Shown here piece after piece: positions 26,481 through 35,100 of a stretch of 64,000 nucleotides of DNA (position 1 is its first letter; every line of letters starts with the position of its first letter). The stretch comes from Reichenbachiella agarivorans. GTDB taxonomy: Bacteria > Bacteroidota > Bacteroidia > Cytophagales > Cyclobacteriaceae. The translations under genes were made by a program, and so were the position numbers. The stretch is from the NCBI RefSeq assembly GCF_025502585.1, contig NZ_CP106679.1, positions 1,345,001-1,409,000 on the forward strand. Direction: 5' to 3'. The notes under the pieces were generated by a model, which saw nothing but the letters and a program-made list of their open reading frames with translations, had not been told where the DNA came from and ran no database searches.

Positions 26481-28853
26481 ATGGGAGAATCTATCAATTA
26501 TTCTAATCCTCTGCAATTTCCATTCGAGAGCAAGCTTAGTTTGGCCAATTTGATTTTGTATTGGCAGGTACGCATGCATTCTACAGACTCCTTCGTTTCC
26601 TCTCAAGCCGCAGCTATTATCGCGGAGGTAGAAAAAATTTCTGAACTTCAAAAACCCATTACTGATTTGTCTTTGTTAGAGAAACACAAATCAGTGATTC
26701 GACTCTTGATGTCCGCTATTTTTTCTCCCTATACGGAAGAAGAAGAGATGATAGGCGTCTTGTCTCCCTTCGCTGGCGAGATAGTGTATGCCTCCAAAGC
26801 ATATCAGGACATTATGTTGTTGGTCAACAAAGAAAAGAACAATTTACCGAAAAATCGTGAAGCAGAAATCATGACCCACAATGTGATGGGAGCCTATTCA
26901 TCTATCTTGGATTTGTTCTACAATGTGTCGGTTGATCGTCGAAAGGATATTTTTCATACTCTTCAAAATTCCGAAACAGGACTCAATAAATATTATAAAA
27001 TTAGCATCAACACCAGTTTTTGTGAAATCATCCCCAAAGGAGATTTACCGGTTGTAGATGATCAAGTGGTCAAATTATTGCTAAGCAATTCTAACTCTCC
27101 TGAGATTTGGATGGAGATGTTGCCTCCGCACCTATTTCGGTTTCAAGGTTTCGTCATTGTGAGATTACATGATGTCAGCAACGAAGAAGTACTATCTAGA
27201 ATCAAAGAAGGATTGTTAGAAAGAAGCAGCATCACCAACGAAGAGAGTTTCGAAAAACTGCAGTCTAGATTCAAAGATTTGCTTCAGATTTCGGATTTGA
27301 AATTGGGTATTACTGGCTTTGACAAGACCAAAGGCACTTTTGTCAATTTTGGAAAACAAAACAACCGTAGTATTATCTTAGGGAGTGAGAGAACAATCTC
27401 TTGTCACATTACATCTGATAAGCTGTGTGATCTATTCACTACGGCCAAAGAACCCATCGTGATCGATGAAGACTCTAGTTACTATCAGATGATGGATCAG
27501 CATGCGAAACGTTTTAGCCAGAGTGGAATCAAAAGCCTGATCATGAGTCCGTTATTTTACAATGATGAGTTCGTAGGTATATTGGAACTAGGGTTTAAAG
27601 ACAAAATTCAATTGAGCAGTGCAGCTATCTCCTACATCAAAGAAGTCCTGCCTCTGTTTGCTATAGCCGTGAAGCGTGATCTGGAGGACGTCCAAAACAA
27701 AATAAGCACCATCATCAAGAAAAAATACACCTCTATACATCCGACAGTAGAGTGGAAGTTTTCGGAGATGGCCAACCTCATGCTGGATCAAATAAATGTA
27801 GGTTTGAACCCAGTCACTCCCCCAATCGTCTTTGAGAATGTCTATCCCTTGTATGCTGCATCCGATATTCGTAACTCATCTGTCGTACGAAATGACGCCA
27901 TCAACCGTGATCTTCTCAAACAAATAAAATTGGCTCGAAACGTCCTCGAAAAAGCTCTAGAGTTGACCAATCTCCCGATACTTGAAGAGACCCTTTTTCA
28001 ACTCAACGATTTCCGAGAGAAAATCAAAGACCAACTGATCACGGGTGATGAACATGCGATTCTGGATTATATCAAATATGAGGTTGAGCCCATCATCCAA
28101 AGCCTAGACACCAATCATACAGACATCAAGAAACATTCCGACCAATATTGGGCAGCTCTGGATGTTACTTTTGGAGTAGTATATGAGAGTAGAAAAAAAT
28201 TCGAGTTCAGCCTCAACAAGATCAACGAAACCATCATTGATATACTGGATCATGAAGAGCAAAGAGCACAAAAAATGTTTCCCCACTTCTTCGAAAGATA
28301 CAGATCCGATGGTGTCGAGCACAACATATACATCGGCAAGTCTCTAGTGGACAAACAAGAATATGACGAAATATATCTGCGTAATCTACGATTGTGGCAA
28401 CTGTTAGTCACTGCAGAAATCGCCAACAAAACTGCGCGTCTGATGCCGGAGCTTCCTCTGCCATTAGAAACCACACACCTAGTCTTAGTACATTCTAATC
28501 CTCTCTCCATTCGGTTCAGACAGGACGAAAAGAAATTCGATGTAGATGGTGCCTACAACATTCGCTATGAGATCATCAAAAAGCGAATAGACAAAGCCAG
28601 AGTCAAAAACTCAAATGAGCGAATCACTCAACCAGGTAAAATCTCCATCATCTACGCTCAAGAAAAAGACGTCCAAGAATACAGCAAATATATTAGCTAT
28701 ATGATGCGAAAGGGTTTGTTGATTGGAGAAATAGAATACCTAGACCTAGAAGAGTTGCAAGGAGTGAGTGGGTTGAAGGCACTGCGTGTGGCGGTCAACT
28801 ACGAGTCCTTTTCTGTTATGGATGAGGTGAAGAAAATACTCCAAGAGACATAA
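26481..28853 (+). CDS. GAF-domain protein
   Basis: A 790-residue soluble protein. Residues 257-400 form a GAF domain (LQSRFKDLLQISDLKLGITGF, IMSPLFYNDEFVGILELGF). The rest is mostly helical, with a C-terminal part of unknown fold (NIRYEIIKKRIDKARVKNSNERITQPGKISIIYA). No kinase, cyclase or HTH domain is visible. The same architecture is found as a conserved single protein in many Bacteroidota, of unknown role. Its start is 71 bases from the divergent ppk1, so the two could share regulation. The stop is followed by a hairpin that reads as a terminator on the other strand. Confidence 0.72.
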   Translation: MGESINYSNPLQFPFESKLSLANLILYWQVRMHSTDSFVSSQAAAIIAEVEKISELQKPITDLSLLEKHKSVIRLLMSAIFSPYTEEEEMIGVLSPFAGEIVYASKAYQDIMLLVNKEKNNLPKNREAEIMTHNVMGAYSSILDLFYNVSVDRRKDIFHTLQNSETGLNKYYKISINTSFCEIIPKGDLPVVDDQVVKLLLSNSNSPEIWMEMLPPHLFRFQGFVIVRLHDVSNEEVLSRIKEGLLERSSITNEESFEKLQSRFKDLLQISDLKLGITGFDKTKGTFVNFGKQNNRSIILGSERTISCHITSDKLCDLFTTAKEPIVIDEDSSYYQMMDQHAKRFSQSGIKSLIMSPLFYNDEFVGILELGFKDKIQLSSAAISYIKEVLPLFAIAVKRDLEDVQNKISTIIKKKYTSIHPTVEWKFSEMANLMLDQINVGLNPVTPPIVFENVYPLYAASDIRNSSVVRNDAINRDLLKQIKLARNVLEKALELTNLPILEETLFQLNDFREKIKDQLITGDEHAILDYIKYEVEPIIQSLDTNHTDIKKHSDQYWAALDVTFGVVYESRKKFEFSLNKINETIIDILDHEEQRAQKMFPHFFERYRSDGVEHNIYIGKSLVDKQEYDEIYLRNLRLWQLLVTAEIANKTARLMPELPLPLETTHLVLVHSNPLSIRFRQDEKKFDVDGAYNIRYEIIKKRIDKARVKNSNERITQPGKISIIYAQEKDVQEYSKYISYMMRKGLLIGEIEYLDLEELQGVSGLKALRVAVNYESFSVMDEVKKILQET

Positions 28854-28874
28854 AAAAACCCCAAACTAGGGGTT
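28852..28874 (-). terminator. Terminator of the 42-residue membrane protein gene
   Basis: AACCCC (28857-28862) pairs with GGGGTT (28869-28874) across a 6-base loop. Read on the minus strand the hairpin is followed by a run of T, so it ends minus-strand transcripts. It lies 25 bases past the small ORF's stop. Confidence 0.65.
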
Positions 28875-28898
28875 CAAATGTCTTTGGGTCAAAAGGAA

Positions 28899-29027
28899 TT
28901 AATGTTCCTCTTTCTTCTTATTTGAATTTCTAAAATCTATCAAAGATATCGCAGCACCAAAGGCCGCTAAGAAAATCACAATATTTACAAATAAATTTAC
29001 CCCGTCTGTAACTGCTGGATTAAACAT
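28899..29027 (-). CDS. 42-residue membrane protein
   Basis: A short frame with ATG at 29027 and TAA at 28899-28901. The product begins MFNPAVTDGVNLFVNIVIFL, then continues AAFGAAISLIDFRNSNKKKEEH. It has a single hydrophobic segment (about residues 10-30) and a positively charged Lys-rich tail, so it is probably a one-pass inner-membrane microprotein with the tail in the cytoplasm. A purine-rich stretch (AAAAGAAAAAGC) precedes the start and a T-rich terminator follows the stop on the same strand. Both support transcription as its own unit. I do not recognise a family. The upstream neighbour on this strand is Tag (29081), 53 bases away, so it might also be read from that transcript. Confidence 0.6.
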   Translation of the reverse strand: MFNPAVTDGVNLFVNIVIFLAAFGAAISLIDFRNSNKKKEEH

Positions 29028-29080
29028 AGCTTTTTCTTTTTATTCCTAGGGCGAAGATAGAAAACATTAGGCAATTCATT

Positions 29081-29659
29081 TCAATAGGAATCCAAAAGTT
29101 GCTGATATCGATCACAATCTATCGTGTGATCATTGACTAACCCAGTGGCCTGCATGTGTGCATACATGATTGTACTGCCTACGAATTTGAACCCTCTCTT
29201 TTTCAAATCTTTGCTCAGTGCATCTGATTCTTTGGTGGTAGCGGGTACTTCTCTCATGCTCTTCCAGTGTCCTACTATTACCTCATGATTGACAAATGAC
29301 CATATGTACTGGCTAAAGCTTCCAAACTCCTTTTGTACCTCGATAAACAGCCGGGCATTGTTGACAGCCGAGTTGATCTTCAGTTTGTTGCGAATGATTC
29401 CCTCAAAGGATCGGAGCTCTTCTTTCTTTTGCTCGTCATAGGCAGCCACTTTCTCCACCTCAAAATCAGCAAATGCCTCTCGGTAACCTTCCCGCTTTTT
29501 GATCACTGTACTCCAACTCAAGCCCGCTTGTGCACCTTCTAAAATCAAAAATTCGAAATGTACCTTGTCGTCATGAACTGGTACGCCCCACTCTTCGTCA
29601 TGATATTTTTGGTAGGCTTCAAAGCTATCTCTCGCCCATTGACATCTGTTTTTGCACAT
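29081..29659 (-). CDS. tag: DNA-3-methyladenine glycosylase I
   Basis: A 192-residue enzyme that removes 3-methyladenine from DNA. The zinc-binding N-terminus is present (MCKNRCQW, then YHDEEWGVP), and the family blocks HDDKVHFEFLILEGAQAGLSW and the NKLKINSAVNNARLF helix are intact. The C-terminal zinc ligands appear in NDHTIDCDRY. It has the usual Tag length (about 190). The start ATG at 29659 is well placed. It is divergent from the secreted protein at 29737 with 77 bases between them. Confidence 0.93.
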   Translation of the reverse strand: MCKNRCQWARDSFEAYQKYHDEEWGVPVHDDKVHFEFLILEGAQAGLSWSTVIKKREGYREAFADFEVEKVAAYDEQKKEELRSFEGIIRNKLKINSAVNNARLFIEVQKEFGSFSQYIWSFVNHEVIVGHWKSMREVPATTKESDALSKDLKKRGFKFVGSTIMYAHMQATGLVNDHTIDCDRYQQLLDSY

Positions 29660-29736
29660 CTTGGTCTATTTATTTCTAAAGTTAATGTCTTAAAAATCAA
29701 TTTATCTATTTTCGTTCTCAATAGAAATACTTCTCT

Positions 29737-30882
29737 TTGAGACTTATGTCAAAGAAATACAAAGTAGGCTTTGCAGCACTGGTTTTGATTCTTACGCTTA
29801 CTAGTCCATTTCGGACTCAGGCACAGCTTGTAGGCAGTGCTGCAATGGATTTCACCAGGTTTACCTACCACGACAAATTGCCCAAATACCTCCTGTCAAG
29901 AAAATCCATCGTCTTGGTATCAGCCCCGATGTCTGAAAAGAACCCCCATGTCCGCTCAGATTGGGAAAAACTTTCCTCCTTTGTCCACAAGTATTTTAGA
30001 CAAATGAACATCGATGCAGTTGCCTATTTCTACATCGATGATATATTCAGCAACGTAGATGTCAATTTAGAATTTGCCAAACAGCTCACTGAGCGAGAAA
30101 TCAAGTATGTGATATTGTTGGATCAAAAGAAGGTCGACGGCCATAAAGACAGCTACTACTACAAAATAACCGTCACACCGTACAATGACAAGACGAGTTT
30201 TGTGAGTGAAGACCAAAATGCTTGGAAAATAGAAGGCTCTGACCTCAATGAGATATTGGTCAAAATGAACAAAGAAATCATCCGAGAGGACATGGAAATG
30301 ACCAACTACCTCATTCCAGAATATCCTGAGTTCTTCTCCTCCACACGGATCATCAAGGGAAGAAGAATACCCACCTATGCCATGGATCTCAAAGTAGAAA
30401 CTCTGGTCGTGCCGAGATTTCAAAAATACGTCATGGAAGACAGCAGCAAAGTAGACGAGGCATACAAAAAAAGAGTGGCTGCATTCAACCGTGAAATCGA
30501 CAAAAAAAATCAGCGATTGGAAGAGATCATGTCTACCTACAGCCCCCTCAAGTACCAACTGATAGATGAAATCAGCGCACAAGCCATCTATAACGATGGC
30601 CACCAATTTGCACTGATGCGTATAGACGGGACCGGGCAAATGATCAAAGAATCTCTCTCCTATGAAATGGCCAACGAAACGGATTATATCACCCTCAAAG
30701 CCTCTATGGGTGGTGCACAAGTATATCCTCTCCCCAAAGATGCTGTCGTATCCAAGTATTTTGTACAGCATGTATTCACCAAAGACGTCTATGTGGGTCT
30801 CAAATGGGATGCAGACCTAACTTGGGAAGAATCCCTGACCAATTTTATTTTTCACATGAAGGATATCTTGAAGGTAAAGTAG
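29737..30882 (+). CDS. Secreted protein of unknown function
   Basis: A 381-residue protein; translation may begin at M1 (29737) or M4 (29746). A signal peptide follows (KYKVGFAALVLILTLTSPFRTQAQ). I do not recognise the family. Residues 55-110 read like a Rossmann-type segment (SIVLVSAPM, ...KYVILLDQKKVDG), and residues 240-270 are a coiled-coil-like helix (AAFNREIDKKNQRLEEIMSTY). The C-terminus ends FIFHMKDILKVK. No catalytic motif is evident. A TATTTTCG element at 29707-29714 is a possible promoter -7 box. It stands alone and looks like a conserved Bacteroidota exported protein. Confidence 0.62.
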   Translation: MRLMSKKYKVGFAALVLILTLTSPFRTQAQLVGSAAMDFTRFTYHDKLPKYLLSRKSIVLVSAPMSEKNPHVRSDWEKLSSFVHKYFRQMNIDAVAYFYIDDIFSNVDVNLEFAKQLTEREIKYVILLDQKKVDGHKDSYYYKITVTPYNDKTSFVSEDQNAWKIEGSDLNEILVKMNKEIIREDMEMTNYLIPEYPEFFSSTRIIKGRRIPTYAMDLKVETLVVPRFQKYVMEDSSKVDEAYKKRVAAFNREIDKKNQRLEEIMSTYSPLKYQLIDEISAQAIYNDGHQFALMRIDGTGQMIKESLSYEMANETDYITLKASMGGAQVYPLPKDAVVSKYFVQHVFTKDVYVGLKWDADLTWEESLTNFIFHMKDILKVK

Positions 30883-30947
30883 CCCATGATTTTCGCTGAT
30901 TATTCTCATAATACCTTATATTAGTAGCCGATCTGAAAAACAATGAA

Positions 30948-31547
30948 ATGAATAAATTACTGAAAATTATTTCCGTATGTTGTCTTATAATTGCCTGTAG
31001 TACAGCATTATCCTATGGACAAAGTGCCAACTCAAAGTATAAAGTAGGTGACACTGCTCCCAATTTTTCTGGAACAGATCAGTTTGGTCAATCTTTTGAT
31101 CTATCTACACAACTCAAAGAAGGGCCGGTTGTCTTGATGTTTTACAGAGGCTATTGGTGTCCCTATTGCAACAAGCAATTGTCTCAGATGCAAGACTCGT
31201 TGCAATTCATCACAGCAAAAGGAGGAAGCGTCATAGCCGTGACCCCAGAGCAACCCGAATATATAGAAAAGACTTTAGACAAGACCAAAGCTTCTTTCAA
31301 AGTAGTGCATGATGCAGATTTGAGTATCATGACCTCTTATGGAGTTGCCTTTGAAATGGAAGAGCAATTGGTCACTAAATACAAAAAAAATGGTCTTGAT
31401 CTCGATGCGATCAACGGAGACAATGGATCCAATCTACCTGTGCCTGCCACCTATATCATCAACACTGATGGCAAAATTCTGTACGTCTTTTATGACCCAG
31501 ATTACTCTAAAAGAGCCACGGTCAAAAAGATTCTTCAAAATCTATAA
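30948..31547 (+). CDS. Thioredoxin-fold peroxiredoxin-like protein
   Basis: A 199-residue exported protein with signal peptide or lipoprotein-like N-terminus (MNKLLKIISVCCLIIACSTA). The AhpC/TSA-type domain begins YKVGDTAPNFSGTDQFGQ; the redox centre is FYRGYWCPYCNKQLSQ with two Cys as in CxxC. Further blocks GGSVIAVTPEQPEYIEKT and VPATYIINTDGKILYVFYD are as in peroxiredoxin-like 2-Cys proteins. It probably reduces peroxides or keeps periplasmic thiols reduced. It is followed 14 bases later by the EF-hand gene on the same strand. Confidence 0.85.
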   Translation: MNKLLKIISVCCLIIACSTALSYGQSANSKYKVGDTAPNFSGTDQFGQSFDLSTQLKEGPVVLMFYRGYWCPYCNKQLSQMQDSLQFITAKGGSVIAVTPEQPEYIEKTLDKTKASFKVVHDADLSIMTSYGVAFEMEEQLVTKYKKNGLDLDAINGDNGSNLPVPATYIINTDGKILYVFYDPDYSKRATVKKILQNL

Positions 31548-31561
31548 TTAAGCAAATCGTT

Positions 31562-32119
31562 ATGTTAAGCCCATTACAAATTAAAAAACAGACCCACTTT
31601 TACAAAATCCTTGATTTTGACCGCAGCGGCACAATCGAACGTGACGATTTCGAAGCGATCGGCGAAAATTTATGTATTGTCCGTGACTTTGACATGGACA
31701 CACCAGAGTACGAAACCGTCATGGGTATGACCAGCGGTATCTGGAATAAGTTAGTTCCTTTTGTAGAAGGAGACCAGGGAACATTGGAGCAGTGGTTGCA
31801 GTTCATGACAGTACTATTGGATCCAAAAAACGAGGAGTCCTACAACAAATACGTTCTCAACTTTACATCCACACTGTTCAAGCTCTTTGATCTCAATGAT
31901 GATGGATACATCTCTCAAAACGAATACATTGATCTATTCATTGGTATGAGAATCGAGGTACGATTTGCACCCAAGGCATTCAAGAACCTAGACGACAATC
32001 ATGATGGCAAATTGTCTCAAGACGAGGTTCTCTACTCAGTAAATGAATTCATGAAGAGTAGCAATCCTAGCGCAAGAGGCAATTGGCTCTTTGGGGGCTG
32101 GGAATCTGATGAAGATTGA
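31562..32119 (+). CDS. EF-hand calcium-binding protein
   Basis: A 185-residue protein with no signal peptide. Three EF-hand loops are visible: DFDRSGTIERDDFEAIG (about 18-30), DLNDDGYISQNEYIDLF (about 115-130) and DDNHDGKLSQDEVLYSV (about 148-165). Each has Asp at position 1, acidic residues at 3 and 5, Gly at 6 and Glu/Asp at 12. They resemble calerythrin/sarcoplasmic calcium-binding proteins. The gene shares a transcript with the peroxiredoxin-like gene (14-base gap) and is followed by a strong bidirectional hairpin. Role unknown; calcium sensing or buffering is expected. Confidence 0.85.
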   Translation: MLSPLQIKKQTHFYKILDFDRSGTIERDDFEAIGENLCIVRDFDMDTPEYETVMGMTSGIWNKLVPFVEGDQGTLEQWLQFMTVLLDPKNEESYNKYVLNFTSTLFKLFDLNDDGYISQNEYIDLFIGMRIEVRFAPKAFKNLDDNHDGKLSQDEVLYSVNEFMKSSNPSARGNWLFGGWESDED

Positions 32120-32137
32120 TTTCTCATTTTAGGCCAA

Positions 32138-32179
32138 AAACACAAAGACAGAGTCTCTTGCGATTCTGTCTTTGTGTTT
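32138..32179. terminator. Bidirectional terminator between convergent genes
   Basis: A perfect 15-base inverted repeat, AAACACAAAGACAGA (32138-32152) with its complement at 32165-32179, encloses a 12-base loop. Arms are A-rich on the left and T-rich on the right on both strands. It lies between the EF-hand gene (stop 32119) and the 3' end of the large secreted gene (32196), so it can serve both. Confidence 0.8.
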
Positions 32180-32195
32180 GCCAACGTTTAGCACT

Positions 32196-35100
32196 TTAAA
32201 ACCCATCATCCTCGTCTTCCTTTTTCGGTGCGGGTGTAGTTTCTTCTAGTACTTCTTCAAAAGTATCAGCAGCCTCATCTTCTGTGGTTTTTTCTTCCGT
32301 TGATTCTTCGATGGTTTGATAGGCATCCTCCTGTTGTACTTCCAGATGTGCATCGTCTGGGAACTCTAGATTGTAGTCATCACCAATGTTGTAGTATTTT
32401 CTTCTAAATCCATTGATAAAACCAGTCACTTCAAACTCATCCCCAATCACGGTGGTGTAGTCCCCAAAGCCTGCCTTTGACACACTAGAATGCTCAACCA
32501 CCAGGTTGTTGAAATGATCATTGGACGAATACATCATCAATCGACCGTGCTCGTAACTAAAGAAGTACCAAGTAGAAGGTGCCAACTGGAAAAACAAATT
32601 GACAACATCTCCACCATCCTCATCCTTTTTGATTTCCAAAAATCCCTCTGCCTTGGCATTGATATCAGCAGTTTTAAAATTGGAAATTCCTATTTTCGAA
32701 CTGTTGTACCAAGCTCTATGTTCATCAGACCACACCATATCTACATTGGAGATTAGAATGCTCTTGTTAAATACCTCTGAGATGCTGTACAAAGGTTTGT
32801 AGTCTACCATCAAAACTGTTTCATAATCCTTTACCAGTTTATCCCCAGCTAGATTGGACAATTTCACCATCAAATCAAAACTGTTGTCATGAGCCAAATC
32901 GGGACCCAATCGCTCGATGATGTCTTTCACATCCCCAGTCATTGTACTCATGATTTCCTTGTGCAGCTCCATGTTAATCCCAATTGTCGCATCCATCGCA
33001 TAATAATTGGAATCTGGCTTGCCAACGCCCAAAACAGAACTTGTCAAACTATACTTAGGCTTGTTTTCAATCAAACTAAGAGGCCCATCAAAAGAAAGCT
33101 CTCCTGTCCTATCATTGTACACAAAAGACTTACCCGAATAGCCTCCAGGTGTTCTTCTATTGGGTTGTTCGATACGAAATTCTTGTTTTTTCTGATCATA
33201 CGAGAGAATACCTTCCGCCTTGAAGAAGTAGTCATCATCTGGGTTATTTCTCTCTCTGACATAGGCCATATACAAGTCAGAAGAGTTTTCCTCACGCATG
33301 ATACCTGCGGTGACAGCTGTACCGTCTTCTGCTTTTGATTCGGCCAAATTCAGTTCTACATCTACCAAATCACCTGGCGTTTTGAAGCTGATCCAGTAAT
33401 CGTATCTACCCAAACTTTGGACATCAAGACTCACATAACCTTCTTTGGCCAATGCTCGCTTGTCAGCGTACATTGTCACGTCTCCTTTGTAATAGAAACC
33501 AGGTGAGATACGGATATTTTGTTCCTCGGTGATCACTCCTCCAGATACTGTCATGGAATCAATCTTATTGTTTCGTTTGACGCCTTTCAGATCAAACCTT
33601 TCAAATTTGATTGAGAAAGTATCAGACGCAGAGTTGACCAATTGATAGGTTGCGCTACCTATAAATTTCTTTCTCGATACGACGGTTAGATTACCATCAT
33701 ACAAATTGTGGTATTGGTTGAGGGTATCGATTTTCAATTTGGCATTGTTGAATGGCTGCAAAACTGAATTCTCAAAGATCGTCGTTTCGTTGTTGTCAGG
33801 TATAATCTCAGCGTCTGCGACACGGATGTGCGGTATTCCTTTGATATTCAAATCGTAGGTCTTCATATTGTATATCGCCTCCGTAGCACTGAAAACCAAT
33901 GAGTCAAGATCCTTTCTTGTCGTATAGAAATAGGAATGCTCTATGTCTATATAATCAGGTTTTGACATCACAATCTTCGCAGAGTCCAAGTACCAAACAG
34001 CATCTGGTATCGATGTTTTCATCTGTGCATAAGGGAAACTGATTGCAGCTACACCTTGCTTCTCGGGGTGTACTTTGGCGATGTTTTCTACCAAATCAAA
34101 ATGAACGTCCATATCCTTTCCCGTCATGGCTGGTTTTTTAGGATTATCCGTCAAGATTTCAAAAGAAGCATGTCGTCCAAAATATTCATATTGGCTGAAT
34201 TGAAACTCCTGTGATTCAGACCTAGAACCTCTCGTTAGCATTTCCCCTGATCCATAAACCCCCTTCAAAGTGATATTAGCCTTCCCGTCCAGCGAAGCTG
34301 TAGAATTATAGAACTGAAAAGGTGCTTTTGTATTTTCTATATACATACTGTCCTTGAGGGGTCTCCAGAGCATTTTGAAATCCGCCAAGATTGCTTCTGG
34401 ATAGGAGGCTTCTTCCACCTGTCCTTCTCGAATCAATCCCTCTTGACCTACTGCAGATACAGAATCCATATAGAACACAAAATCGTTGGAGTACACAGTC
34501 GCTGTTCTAAAATCAATTCGTCCTGATGCCCTTATTCCTCTAGCATTCAGGGTCAAACTACCATACAATCGACCTTCTCCCTTGTACAGAGGGTAACCTT
34601 CTTCAGGGATTTCATGTTCAAAACCCAAAGATTGATCAGGCATAATCATCAACCTCTCCTTGACTGGAGGAAGAATCCCTCCTGAATAAAAATCACCCAT
34701 GAAACCAATGGCAGAGGCTTCTCCTCTGTTGCTACTGTCCATCTCAAACGGAGGGACAATGAAATATACTGATCTATCATATGCCCCGTGAAGTATATCC
34801 TTTTTGTCAAAATAGACAACCGCCTCAGAATCAGATATAAAATAAGGATACTGAGTATATCTCCTTAGTCCTGCTTTGTTTTTAGGATGATTGATAAACA
34901 ATGTCCCTGAAGTCAACTCAAGATGGTTGCTCAATTGGGTCTTTTCAGAATCCTTCTTTTCATGAAAATTGACTTGAATCTTAATGGAATCGATATCTGG
35001 CATCTCTACGAGATACTCATTGTAATTCAAGCTTACGTCCTTTCCATGGTAACGATAATCTCCCGCATTGACCATTCCGTTAAATTTCATTCCCTTGTCT

